Source: DATJPW01 sp963752855 (GTDB lineage: Bacteria; Desulfobacterota; Desulfomonilia; Desulfomonilales; Desulfomonilaceae). From it: a stretch of DNA of 64,000 nucleotides. The position numbers and the translations under genes are program-made. Of the stretch, positions 46,472-56,017 are shown in pieces (the first letter of the stretch is position 1; each line of letters opens with the position of its first letter). The notes below the pieces were generated by a model. The model saw only the letters and a program-made list of their open reading frames with translations. It was not told where the DNA came from and searched no databases. Location of the stretch: contig CAVVZX010000045.1 of the NCBI GenBank assembly GCA_963752855.1, positions 124,001 through 188,000 of the forward strand. The letters run 5' to 3'.

Positions 46472-46520
46472 AAAAAATAAACCGGCGAGCAGGATGCCCG
46501 GCATCCGCACCCACCGGTTT
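46472..46520 (-). terminator. Intrinsic terminator downstream of the liv operon
   Basis: On the minus strand AAACCGG..GGATGCC-G-GGCATCC..CCGGTTT folds into a long stem and is followed by ATTTTTTG, a U-tract. It lies about 195 bp past the livF stop and about 105 bp before the lepB start, so it ends liv transcripts and insulates lepB. The 347 bp between the two genes holds no gene; a 10-G run occurs at about 46632. Confidence 0.75.
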
Positions 46521-46714
46521 ACCGGTTTGACGGCCCCTCCCTCCCCCGAGGTTGAGGCCGGGCACTTCCTAGCATTAGACTATCGCCAAGTCAAGAAATT
46601 CTGCAATTTTGTATGAGCATTCAGTCGGGGTGGGGGGGGGAGTGAGGAATTTGGAGATTGCCTCATCCGCTTTCTGTATTGCAGGGGCAATCTTGCAGCG
46701 GGTTCCCAGCAACA

Positions 46715-47452
46715 CTAATATTCTTGTGACGACGTCTTCTTCCTACGAGTCTCTCCCAAATATGCCCGCTTGACCTCGGGATTATTCAGTAGGTCGGCGC
46801 CGGAGCCTTCCAGGACAATTCTACCGGTTTCCAGGATCAGAGCATAATCCGCGATTTTTAAAGCCGCGTTGGCGTTTTGCTCGACGAGAAATATAGTTAC
46901 ACCCTCATCACGAATTTCTTGGATAATTCTGAAGACTTCGGCCGTAACCAGGGGGGCCAATCCTAAAGAAGGCTCATCCATCATCAACAGTTTCGGCCCC
47001 GACATCAATGCTCTGCCGATGGCCAACATCTGCTGCTCTCCACCTGATAGTGTCCCTCCAAGCTGATCCAATCTTGATTCTAGTGGAGGGAATATGGAGA
47101 AAACTCTTCCCATTGCGCGCTCAATATCACTCTTTTGCTTGTTATTGTAAGCGCCCATAAGAAGATTCTCCTGAACCGTCAGGTTGGCGAATATTTTTCT
47201 GCCTTCGGGGACATGCACTAAACCAAGCTTCTGAATTTCGTGCACCGGCATATTATTTATGATTCGTCCGCGGAAGGAGACCTGGCCCGCGGCTATCCGT
47301 TCCAGTCCGGAAACAGCTCTGATGGTTGTGCTCTTCCCGGCTCCGTTGGACCCGAGCAGAGTTACGATCCACCGCTCCTGGACCTTTAAGGTGATTCCCT
47401 TTAAGGCGTGTATTCCGTCATAATTTACATGTAGATTTTGTATTTCCAACAT
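46715..47452 (-). CDS. livF: Branched-chain amino acid ABC transporter ATPase LivF
   Basis: 245 residues. Walker A GSNGAGKST, signature LSGGEQQ, Walker B LLMMDEPSLGL. Second ATPase of the high-affinity Leu/Ile/Val transporter (HAAT). Last gene of livKHMGF; 18 bp after livG. Confidence 0.94.
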   Translation of the reverse strand: MLEIQNLHVNYDGIHALKGITLKVQERWIVTLLGSNGAGKSTTIRAVSGLERIAAGQVSFRGRIINNMPVHEIQKLGLVHVPEGRKIFANLTVQENLLMGAYNNKQKSDIERAMGRVFSIFPPLESRLDQLGGTLSGGEQQMLAIGRALMSGPKLLMMDEPSLGLAPLVTAEVFRIIQEIRDEGVTIFLVEQNANAALKIADYALILETGRIVLEGSGADLLNNPEVKRAYLGETRRKKTSSQEY

Positions 47453-47469
47453 CTCTTCAATCGGCCTGA

Positions 47470-48238
47470 TCAGCCGGTCCCCAGATATGCGGCTATGACT
47501 TTTTCGTCGTTCCTGATCTGTTCAGGGACCCCCCATGCAATCGGAACTCCATGATCGATCACTTTGATTTTGTGGCAGACATCCATTACAAAACCCATGT
47601 CGTGATCTATGAGACACACTGTGAGGCCCAGGTCTCTATGTAAAGTCCCCAGAAGCTCGCCGAATTCGATAGTCTCAACAGGGTTCATTCCGGCCACCGG
47701 TTCATCCAGCAAGAGCAGACTGGGATTTAGCGCCAGTGCGCGAGCGACTTCCAACTTCCGTTGACTGCCGTAGGGCAATGATTGCGCCTTTTCTCCCGCC
47801 AGATCGATTAATCCCATCAGCCCGAGAAGATTTTCCGCTTTCTGTAGAAGTTGTTTTTCATCATATGCGAACCGCCCGGCGCCCGCTATCGCTTCCAGGA
47901 AAGAATAGCGAATTGCCGAATGGCCCGCGACCATAACATTTTCCACAAGAGTGAGATCAGTATACAGTCTTATGTTCTGGAATGTCCTGGCTATCCCATT
48001 GCGAGCGATTCTGGTCGCAGGCCAGCCTGTTACGTCTTGTCCCTGAAAGATGACTTTGCCGTCCGAAGGTTTGGCGAATCCGGTTATAGCATTGAACGCA
48101 GTGGTCTTGCCTGCGCCATTGGGTCCGATCAAACCAATAATTTCGCCTTGGTTGGATTTCCAGATCCAGGCCGACCAGCGCTGCAAGGCCTCCGAATTTC
48201 ACTGACAGTTCTTGGGTCCTGAAAAGAGGCTCACTCAT
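47470..48238 (-). CDS. livG: Branched-chain amino acid ABC transporter ATPase LivG, +1 frameshift
   Basis: First ATPase of the Liv transporter. The N-terminus MSEPLFRTQELSVKFGGLAALVGLDLEIQ begins at 48238. After EIQ the frame shifts by one near 48150 and continues QGEIIGLIGPNGAGKTTAFNAITG (Walker A). The signature and Walker B follow (LPYGSQRKLEVARAL, LLLLDEP), then the LivG C-terminal tail. Overlaps livM by 8 bp. About 255 residues when joined. Confidence 0.92.
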
Positions 48239-49283
48239 GAGGTCCTCTATCTACGCGAGCGATTTTGCGAACCCAGTCGATTAGAGCCTGCCATGAGAAT
48301 TCGTTCCTTCCCATGATGCCGCTCCGCGCGAAGAGCATTACCAGGATAAGAATCACGGAAAAAATGACCATGCGCATACCCGGTATGCCTTCAATGTAAT
48401 AGCCGAAAATGGTTATCGGCTCCTCAACTACTCTCAGCAGCTCTCCGCCCCAGGTAAACAGGGCCGCAGCTATGACTGACCCGGTCGTGCTCCCTAGCCC
48501 TCCAATAACGATGATGATCAGCAGATTAAATGTGAGCAGAAAACCAAAAAGGGTAGGGGAGATCGTGGTTACCAAATGAGCCAACAGACCGCCTGCCACG
48601 CCTTGGAAGAAGGCGCTGAATACAAACGCAAGAGTTTTTGTCCGGAAGGCGTCGATCCCCATCGCTTCCGCTGCGGTTTCATCTTCTCGAACAGCCTTCA
48701 TGGCTCGTCCGTAAGAAGAATTGACCAAACGGATTGTACAAAAAACGGTTAGGAGGCATATGCCCCAAGTCCACCATAGATTGGTGTAAGGTGTGAGACC
48801 TTTCAGCCCCAGCGGTCCATTTGTGATTGAAATAAGATTATTTGCGAATAGTTGGACAACTTCGCCGAAACCGAGCGTGACAATCGCCAGATAATCGCCT
48901 CGAACGCGAAAAACCGGAACAGCCATCAGCAAAGCCAGAAGAGCCGTTACCAGTCCGGCGGCTATCAGTGAAATTGGAAACGAGACGCTTATGTCGGAGA
49001 GCGGCCATGACATAGGCTGCAAAATGAAGGTTCGTACCTTTTCCTCCGGGGACAGGGTCAATATCGCGCTAGCGTAAGCCCCCACAGCGAGGAAGGCATT
49101 GGGTCCGAGAGAAAACTGGCCGGTCACTCCATTAATCAGATTATAGCTGACTGATAATATGATGAAGATCGCTACGGTGTTGAGGATTCTTACGGAATAG
49201 TCGCTAAAATAATGGTCCGCGTACCACAGCAAAGCTGCAGCCAACGCGATGGCTGCTCCGGTAAGAATACGATCACGGGCCAC
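48231..49283 (-). CDS. livM: Branched-chain amino acid ABC transporter permease LivM
   Basis: 350 residues, about nine to ten membrane helices. LivM signature GQFSLGPNAFLAVGAYASAIL and the coupling region GLKGLTPYTN; VREDETAAEAMGID and IIVIGGLGSTTGSVIAA are typical of the family. Forms the pore with LivH. It overlaps livG by 8 bp; livH lies 121 bp upstream. Confidence 0.93.
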   Translation of the reverse strand: MARDRILTGAAIALAAALLWYADHYFSDYSVRILNTVAIFIILSVSYNLINGVTGQFSLGPNAFLAVGAYASAILTLSPEEKVRTFILQPMSWPLSDISVSFPISLIAAGLVTALLALLMAVPVFRVRGDYLAIVTLGFGEVVQLFANNLISITNGPLGLKGLTPYTNLWWTWGICLLTVFCTIRLVNSSYGRAMKAVREDETAAEAMGIDAFRTKTLAFVFSAFFQGVAGGLLAHLVTTISPTLFGFLLTFNLLIIIVIGGLGSTTGSVIAAALFTWGGELLRVVEEPITIFGYYIEGIPGMRMVIFSVILILVMLFARSGIMGRNEFSWQALIDWVRKIARVDRGPHE

Positions 49284-49404
49284 TAGTATTTTTCAAAAAG
49301 CATACACCTTCTGGTTCCCAGGCTCTGCCCGGAAAATAGATGCCGCACGATTCGAAATCGGGCGAGTTCCACCCCGCCCTAGAAACGCTCTTGAACGCAT
49401 CGAC

Positions 49405-50292
49405 TCAATCGGGCAGTTCCTCGCCCAGTATCCCCGTCGGCCGCGTCAAAAGAATTACAATCAGAACAGCAAAAGCGATGGCGTCGCGATATCCTGACCA
49501 TTCCGGCTGAATGGCAACAATCAGGATTTCTGCCAATCCCAGAATCAACCCTCCCAGGGCGGCTCCCTTTACACTGCCGATTCCTCCCAAAACAGCCGCT
49601 ATGAAGGCTTTCAAGCCGGGGATTACGCCCATAAACGGTTCCAAAGCCGGATATTTCATGCACCAGAGGATACCGCCCACCGCTGCGAGGGCTGAACCAA
49701 GGCAAAACGTGTATGAAATGACCCGATCCGCATCAACTCCCATTAGTCTGACAGTCTCGACGTCTCTGGAGATGGCCCTCATTGCCATTCCCACGCGGGA
49801 GCGATGAACCACCCATATGAGTCCCATGAGACAAATACCGGTGACGACAAAAACACAGATCGATAGGAAGGGGATTTGCACTCCCGCGATTGTCGAGGCA
49901 TGTTCGAGAAAAGGCGGCGTGAAAAAGGTCTTGGGACGCCCCCCTATCAGGACGATGCCCAGGTTCTCCAGGAGAAAGGAAATCCCTATCGCGGTGATCA
50001 ATGCGCTTATCCGCGGGCTTTTTCTCAGCGGCTTGTAGGCCCCTCGGTCTATGACAATGCCCAGACCGCCAGTCAGGACAATGGCTATGATGAAAGAGAT
50101 CGCCATTGGCAATTGAAACATAACAATTCCGAAAAAGGCTATGTACGCCGAGACCATCAACAGGTCGCCATGCGCGAAATTTATGAGGCGCAGCACCCCG
50201 TAGACCATCGAGTAACCAATGGCCAAAAGCGCATATAGGCATCCCAACGTCAGTCCGAAAACGATCTGTTGAATAATGAATGAATAATCCAC
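49405..50292 (-). CDS. livH: Branched-chain amino acid ABC transporter permease LivH
   Basis: 295 residues, eight to nine membrane helices. Signature TLGCLYALLAIGYSMVYGVLRLINFAHGDLLMVSAY at the start, RAISRDVETVRLMGVDADRVI (EAA-like loop) and AAVLGGIGSVKGAALGG. It is downstream of livK by 18 bp. Confidence 0.93.
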   Translation of the reverse strand: MDYSFIIQQIVFGLTLGCLYALLAIGYSMVYGVLRLINFAHGDLLMVSAYIAFFGIVMFQLPMAISFIIAIVLTGGLGIVIDRGAYKPLRKSPRISALITAIGISFLLENLGIVLIGGRPKTFFTPPFLEHASTIAGVQIPFLSICVFVVTGICLMGLIWVVHRSRVGMAMRAISRDVETVRLMGVDADRVISYTFCLGSALAAVGGILWCMKYPALEPFMGVIPGLKAFIAAVLGGIGSVKGAALGGLILGLAEILIVAIQPEWSGYRDAIAFAVLIVILLTRPTGILGEELPD

Positions 50293-50310
50293 TTTTGAGG
50301 TTAGCGATCC

Positions 50311-51427
50311 TTAAGGCGTCACAGTTGTCACATATTCGAACTTGCCGTCTTTTACCTTGTTGATGACCATGGATTTGATCGGGTTCCCGTCGGGTTTCAG
50401 GGCAATTTTACCGGTAACCCCCTCAAAATCCTTCGTGGACGCCAACGCGTCTCTAATTTTCCGAGGATCAGGGCTGCCGGCCCGCTTAATCGCATCGAGA
50501 ATTATGAAATAAGCGTCCGCCGCCATTGCTGAAAAGGCGTCCAGGTCCTTGCCGGTATCTTTCTCGAACAGCTCTAGAAACTTTCTACCTCGTCTCGGTG
50601 GAGATCATGGCTTTGTGGAAATGCGCCGTAAAATACACATCTTCCACTGACTTGCCTCCCAACTGGATGAGTTCCGGCGCCTGAACTCCATCGCCTGCGA
50701 GGATTGGAATGTTCAGTCCCATGCCCCTGGCCTGCTTGGCCACAAGGGCGCACTCGGTATAATAGATTGGCGCGTAAATGATATCCGGCTTCGCCGCTTT
50801 AATGCTGCTCAATTGCGGAGTAAAATCCCTGTCGCCGCTTTTGAATTTGATATCCGCGACGACCTTGCCTCCTCCACGTGTGAAATCCTCACGAAAATAC
50901 TTGGCAAGCGCTGCGCTATAGTCCTGCGCGATATCATAGATCAGGGCGGCAGTTTTGGCCTTCAGCTGATCCACCGCCAGTTTCGCCGCAACACGTCCCT
51001 GGTCGGGGTCAATAAAACAGACCCGAAAGATGTAGCGCTTGCCCTGCGTTACTAAAGGATTTGTAGCAGTAGGTGATACCATCGGAATATTGTGACGCTC
51101 GGCGATGTCGGCCCCGGCTATTGTGTTTCCCGAGATCATCTCACCGATAATAGCTGTCACTTTATCTTTTTCAATTAGTCTGGCGACCGCATTGGCCGAG
51201 TCCACTTTTTCGGACTTCGTGTCAACGAGCTTAACATCGACGGTTCGGTCCAGGACCGCGGGTTCCATCTTCCTGGCTACCGTGATACCTGACCATCCCA
51301 TCTGACCGTATGCCGCGACGTTCCCGGTCATGGGCAAATACGCGCCGATGACGATCGGCTCGCCCGCCCACGATGAGGCGGCAAGCGCCGAAAGAACGAT
51401 GAGAATTCCTGTCAAACACCTCGCCAT
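50311..51427 (-). CDS. livK: Branched-chain amino acid ABC transporter substrate-binding protein, +1 frameshift
   Basis: Periplasmic binding protein of the Leu/Ile/Val family (type I fold). Signal peptide ends ALAASSWAGEP. EPIVIGAYLPMTGNVAAYGQ is the mature start, and the core runs to HFHKAMISTET, where a stop interrupts. One base over it continues RKFLELFEKDTGKDLDAFSAMAADAYFIILDAI and ends at 50311. The insertion is near 50585. The total of about 372 residues is normal. First gene of livKHMGF. It is about 210 bp from the divergent oxidoreductase gene. Confidence 0.92.
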
Positions 51428-51636
51428 CGAACACCTCCGGTTACAAGCGGTTCATACTCCATGCGCGATAGTGAAGATTTGTTTGCAACTAAATCAATGA
51501 TGCGTATTTCGTTAAATCTCCTACGTCTTTGCGAAGACGACTGTGGCTTGGGGACTAATATAAACATAAATAACTCGCGAAAGTAAACGGTTTAGCCTTT
51601 GACGAAAAGCATCCGTCGCGTGTATCTTCCAACGCC

Positions 51637-52630
51637 ATGAACTCCCACGGAAAAAATCTTCGAGTAGGTGTCGTCGGCGCGGGAACTATGGGCCGACATC
51701 ATGTAAGACTTGTCGGTCAAAGCCCCGGTGTGACGCTGGCCGGCTTTTGCGATCCGGATCCCGCAAGGGCGGAGGAAATTTGTCGCCTGTATGGCTGCGC
51801 TTGTTTTGATACACTCGACGAACTTCTGGACAGAGTCGACGCCGTGACTGTGGCTGCCCCGACTTCACTACACGTCGAGATCGGCGAGCGCTGTCTTGAA
51901 AGGGGCCTTCACCTGTTGATGGAGAAGCCTCTGGCTCACGACTTGCAAGGCGCTGCCCGACTGGTGGAATTAGCTCGAAAGGCTGAGGTGGTTCTCATGG
52001 TCGGTCATGTCGAGCGGTACAACCCGGCAGTGGCCAAGCTGATCGAAATGCTACAGGGCATTCCCGAACAAGTCATTTCGATAGACGCTCGCAGGTTGGC
52101 GCCTTTTGACGGATCACGCTGCATGGACGTGGATGTGCTTCACGATTTGCTTATTCACGACATTGATCTTGCTTTGGAAATAGCCGGACTCGCCGATCAA
52201 GACTGTAACCGCCACCGGCAGACCGGTATTTTCTAACAAGCTGGATGTCGCGCATGTGCGGATCGAATTTCAAAACGATTCTACAGCGGTGTTTTGGACA
52301 GGGAAATGTTCTCCAAGAAAAGTGCGAGCCCTCACGGTCACGACTCCGACCCGACAATTTGTGGCCGACACTCTGGCGCACTCACTGACCATGTACAGCG
52401 CGGAGCAAATTCCGGACATGACTGACGGCGTGTGTTTCATGGGAAATCTCCGAGAGGAAACGATTCCAATCCCTGACGAAGAGCCACTGCGCCGGGAATT
52501 TGATGATTTTTTCAGCTCTATCCTTCAAGGAACCAAGCCGATCGTAGACGGAGATCGCGCATTGCGCTCTATGAAAGCATTGGAGCTGATCAGCCGCTCT
52601 ATTGCAGCGGGCGGAGCTATGGTTGAATAG
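51637..52630 (+). CDS. Gfo/Idh/MocA-family NAD(P)-dependent oxidoreductase, +1 frameshift
   Basis: N-terminal Rossmann motif RVGVVGAGTMGRHHVRLV; EKPLAHDLQGAARLVELA carries the conserved Glu-Lys-Pro. The frame shifts near 52193, where ALEIAGL leaves homology. One base over, SPIKTVTATGRPVFSNKLDVAHVRIEFQND and the GFO C-terminal domain continue. The total is about 330 residues. It acts on a sugar or inositol derivative. Followed by the methyltransferase after 23 bp. Confidence 0.88.
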
Positions 52631-52653
52631 ACAGAGGCTCTTTTGAACGAGAT

Positions 52654-53277
52654 ATGCTGCATTCCTGGAATAGACTCATGAGGTGGCGGACTGAATGCCA
52701 TGAACGGTTCGGGTCTGTTATAGACCTGCCGTTTCGCTCCCCGAGTGATGTCTTGCCCGAACTACTGAGCAACAAGAGCAGGGCCCTGGATTTGGGAGCT
52801 GGCGCTCACAAGCCGTTCAAACCGTTGTTCGAAAGCTTGGGCGGCGCCTATTTCTCGATGGACATAGATCCTGACGGCGACTTCGATTTTCACTCCTTCT
52901 CAGACGTGCCTGAAGGTATGCGATTTGATCTGATCCTAGCAAATCAGGTGTTGGAACATGTTTCGGTCGACGAGGCGTTCCATATGGTTAGTCAGGCGCA
53001 CGAACGACTTGTGGCAGGTGGGGCGATACTGGTTACTGTGCCCAATGCCGCGCATCCGGTGAGGCAGCGGGATTGCACTCATGTGACGCCGTGGCCGGCC
53101 AACGATCTCTACAGCCTTTTGAGAAGCGCTGGTTTCCAAATCGAATCTTTGGCTCGTTATAACAAATTTCCACTTACCGATCATCCGCTGAAGAGATGGA
53201 TTGTGGATGTCGTCTGCCACGAGTTCCGGATGGATTGGTGCGACAGCATAATGGCCATCGGCCGGAGAGAATCGTAA
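52654..53277 (+). CDS. Class I SAM-dependent methyltransferase
   Basis: 207 residues. SAM motif I is RALDLGAGAHKPFKPL, motif II SMDIDPDGDF, and FDLILANQVLEHVS. Methyltransf_11-type core. It likely methylates a small metabolite or sugar in the same pathway as the Gfo/Idh protein 23 bp upstream. It is monomeric-length and has no membrane segment. Confidence 0.85.
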   Translation: MLHSWNRLMRWRTECHERFGSVIDLPFRSPSDVLPELLSNKSRALDLGAGAHKPFKPLFESLGGAYFSMDIDPDGDFDFHSFSDVPEGMRFDLILANQVLEHVSVDEAFHMVSQAHERLVAGGAILVTVPNAAHPVRQRDCTHVTPWPANDLYSLLRSAGFQIESLARYNKFPLTDHPLKRWIVDVVCHEFRMDWCDSIMAIGRRES

Positions 53278-53370
53278 TCGGTAGGCGCCCAGTGTGTTTA
53301 TGGGCAGATGGACTTCAGCGGGTCGTTAGGGCGAGCAAGTCTCCCTCACAGGACTTTGTTTAAACCGTAT

Positions 53371-54226
53371 TCAATTATTCCTGTCGCTCCTGGCTTTCAG
53401 AAGCCGCGGTATCAGCGAACGGACTATCTGCTCGGAAACCACAACCTCCACAGCGAACCATTCCGATTTATACAGACCGGAGACCGTCGGCGCGTTTAAT
53501 GATGGCAGAAGCTTGATTACCTTCTCAAGCTTTTCCTTGGGAACATTCATCTTGAGCCCGACCATCTTGGCCGCTTCCAACGCGGCCTGCAGCAAGAGAT
53601 GAATCTGCAGGATCTTGTCTCTTTTGAAAGGATTTTTGTAGGCTTCGACGATTCGCAATCAACTGCGTGTTGGAAGTCAGCAGAGTGTGAATTATGCGAA
53701 GACCGTTCGCCCGCAGGGTGCTCCCGGTCTCAGTGACGTCGACAATCGCGTCGACCACGCCTTCTTTCACTTTGGCTTCAGTGCTGCCCCATGAGAACTC
53801 CACTTCAACGTTCGTCTTTCGTTCAGCAAAAAAGTTTCGAGTGAACCGTACCAGCTCAGTGGCAATCCGCTTGCCCTCCAGGTCTTCGGGCTTCCGGTAA
53901 TCTGACTCCGCGTCCACGGCCAGTACCCATCGGGCGGGAGTCGGCGAGACTTTAGAATAGACCAGGTCATCAATGACCACTACGTCCGAATCATTCTCCA
54001 GCACCCAGTCCTTACCTGTGAGGCCGGCGTCGAAAGTTCCCGATTCTACGTAGCGGGATACCTCTTGCGCCCTCAGTCGCGCCAATATAATTTCGTCATC
54101 GTCTATGGACGGAAAATAGCTTCTGGGCGAAATACTGATATTCCAACCCGCTCTTCGGAACAGATCTACCGTTGCCTGTTCCAGACTTCCTTTCGGAATG
54201 ATCAGCTTTAAAGTATCCTTAGCCAT
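53371..54226 (-). CDS. hisG: ATP phosphoribosyltransferase (long form with regulatory domain), +1 frameshift
   Basis: First step of histidine synthesis. LIIPKGSLEQATVDLFRRAGWN starts the catalytic part; ESGTFDAGLTGKDWVLEN and DAIVDVTETGSTLRANGLRI are the PRPP site. The frame is lost after QLIANR near 53655 and continues YKNPFKRDKILQIHLLLQAALEAAKMVGLKMNVPKEKLEKVIKLLPS, which is the start of the C-terminal ACT-like regulatory domain of the long HisG. The total is about 285 residues. It overlaps hisI by 8 bp. Confidence 0.92.
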
Positions 54227-54593
54227 TGATTTCCTGAAAATTTCCTTCTCCGGTGATGCGTCTGTAGAAGCAACTCCACCGACGTGTGTGGCACGCTCCT
54301 TTGCCCTGCTGATCGACCAGCAGCAGAATAGTGTCCTCGTCGCAATCTATCAGCACATCCTTGACAATCTGAATATCACCGGAAGTATCTCCTTTCCGCC
54401 ACAATTCCTGCCTGGAACGGCTCCAATAGCAGGCTCTACCTTCCCTCAGAGTGGTCTCCAGAGCTTCGCGGTTCATGTACGCCATCATGAGGACTTTGCC
54501 GGTCCGGACATCCTGGGCTATCGCGGGAACAAGCCCACCACCCTTTTCAAAATTGACGGCTGCTCCCACAGCCGATTTCACCGGCGTCCTCAA
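54219..54593 (-). CDS. hisI: Phosphoribosyl-AMP cyclohydrolase
   Basis: Third step of histidine synthesis. 124 residues, single-domain HisI. Metal ligands: Asp motif DCDEDTILLLVDQQGKGACHTRRWSCFYR with Cys and His; VLMMAYMNREAL and YWSRSRQELWRKG are typical. It begins with TTG at 54593, preceded by GGAGGGG, and overlaps both neighbours slightly, so it is translationally coupled to the unknown gene upstream and hisG downstream. Confidence 0.93.
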   Translation of the reverse strand: MRTPVKSAVGAAVNFEKGGGLVPAIAQDVRTGKVLMMAYMNREALETTLREGRACYWSRSRQELWRKGDTSGDIQIVKDVLIDCDEDTILLLVDQQGKGACHTRRWSCFYRRITGEGNFQEING

Positions 54594-54976
54594 GATGACC
54601 CCTCCTCGGGTTCCTGCATGAATTCCATTTCCATTGCCCTTAAGATTCCCATGACAACGTTCGAAGCTACCTGAGCGACCTGAGGATCAAGAGTCCCGGT
54701 CAAGACTCCGGCCAAAAGATGATTTAGCTCTCTCACCGCATCCCCAGGGGTTCGGATCAGATCTCCTCCGGTCTGGTAAGCCTGGGCACGGGTCCCGCTC
54801 GGTCCAGGGTTACTGACTTCGGAGCGCAAAGATTCCGTGCCTCTTGCTTGAAGGATTTCCTCGAGGATTTCTATGGCCTCAGGAGTATAGTCGTCTCGTT
54901 CTTTTTTCAGTATCCGTGATATCTCCTCAGTAGATTTGCTCTCAAGAAGCTTCCTATCTATCTCATAAGACGCCAT
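54590..54976 (-). CDS. Hypothetical protein in the hisI-hisG operon
   Basis: About 128 residues from ATG 54976, preceded by CGGAGG (an upstream extension to 55063 is less likely). MASYEIDRKLLESKSTEEISRILKKERDDYTPEAIEILEEILQARG is helical and charged, then a Gly/Pro-rich linker, then VRELNHLLAGVLTGTLDPQVAQVASNVVMGIL. No known domain recognised. It overlaps hisI by 4 bp. It may be a small helical bundle binding protein. Confidence 0.6.
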   Translation of the reverse strand: MASYEIDRKLLESKSTEEISRILKKERDDYTPEAIEILEEILQARGTESLRSEVSNPGPSGTRAQAYQTGGDLIRTPGDAVRELNHLLAGVLTGTLDPQVAQVASNVVMGILRAMEMEFMQEPEEGSS

Positions 54977-55069
54977 AACACAGCCTCCGAAAATCTGAAC
55001 CATCATTGGCGCGGCCGCACGGGCCAATCGCTTTTCATGCGACAGCGGTCCGGGGACAGCCAACCGGAT

Positions 55070-55219
55070 CTATTTCACTATAAACCGCGTAATGCTTATG
55101 GTCTGATCGTCGCGCTCGAAATCCATTTGATCAATCCATTTCCAGACACTGTCAAAAGAGCAGCCGGAAATCAAGAGGAGAACGAGCGCAATCAACAGCC
55201 ATCTTCTTGTACTTGTCAT
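55070..55219 (-). CDS. Small lipoprotein (49 residues)
   Basis: Reading MTSTRRWLLIALVLLLISGC, it has a type II signal peptide: basic head, hydrophobic core and lipobox L-I-S-G-C with Cys20 as the lipid site. The mature part is SFDSVWKWIDQMDFERDD and a hydrophobic-basic end ITRFIVK. The stop is TAG at 55072-55070. No strong Shine-Dalgarno is seen. It lies 93 bp upstream of the unknown gene of the his operon in the same direction. Function unknown. Confidence 0.6.
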   Translation of the reverse strand: MTSTRRWLLIALVLLLISGCSFDSVWKWIDQMDFERDDQTISITRFIVK

Positions 55220-55502
55220 GGGAGAACCGTACCGTGAAAGTGGTGAAGGAAATGGCGGAATTCATAATACATTACGGTAATTCATTAAGCAAGGGTGATT
55301 TTTTATAAAAGTCGATTCTAGTAATATCTATACATCACAGGAGAATTATTAATGTTTGTTGCCTTTTGTGTCGTCATGTGATATTATTGGGCCGCAAACC
55401 TGATCCTGAACAGGGCTCGGAATTTATATGACTTGGCGCCATGATCCCGACCGGCCCCGTTTCTTGGAAAAGGCGACAAACAATCGGTCATCGGAGGACG
55501 TA

Positions 55503-55964
55503 ATGAAAAGAACCTTAACAGCTAGCGCTGTTGTCATTTTAACATTGGTAATTACTTGTTTGTCGTTCGCCTATGAAACCGATTTTGATGACCTCAAAAG
55601 ATTTGACAGGACCTTGCCTGCATGGAAACTAGGCAGAGGAGTCGTCAATATACTCTCAGCGCCACACGAACTGTGCGTCAACATCGGCAATGGGATGATC
55701 GACGGAGCTTATGTCGGCGCGTATGACGGGGCATTCCAAGGCTATGTCGCCGGAGCCGGCAACGGCTTTGTCGCCGGGACCCTCAGCGGTTTATATTTAG
55801 GGGTAAGAAGGCTGACCGTTGGCGCGCTGGAAATCCTCACTTTCTGGAAACCGGAGTTCGGCCCCACCATAGAACCACTGTATGGCACGCGAGACAAGGC
55901 TATGGCCGGTCCTCAGGACTATTTCGATGCCGATCCCTGGTGGTACAACGGCCCGATGAGATAA
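55503..55964 (+). CDS. TIGR04073-like exported protein (exosortase-system-associated type)
   Basis: 153 residues. Signal peptide VVILTLVITCLSFAYE, then FDRTLPAWKLGRGVVNILSAPHELCVNIGNGMIDG and a Gly-Ala-rich stretch, FVAGTLSGLYLGVRRLTVGALEILTFW. This matches the TIGR04073 family as I recall it. ATG 55503 is preceded by GGAGG at 7 bases. Role unknown; it may sit at the periplasmic face or outer membrane. Confidence 0.75.
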   Translation: MKRTLTASAVVILTLVITCLSFAYETDFDDLKRFDRTLPAWKLGRGVVNILSAPHELCVNIGNGMIDGAYVGAYDGAFQGYVAGAGNGFVAGTLSGLYLGVRRLTVGALEILTFWKPEFGPTIEPLYGTRDKAMAGPQDYFDADPWWYNGPMR

Positions 55965-56017
55965 ACGGCGATTTGACAATCGAATTGCGCGATGGCGAAG
56001 AAGCTTACGCTGTTTCG

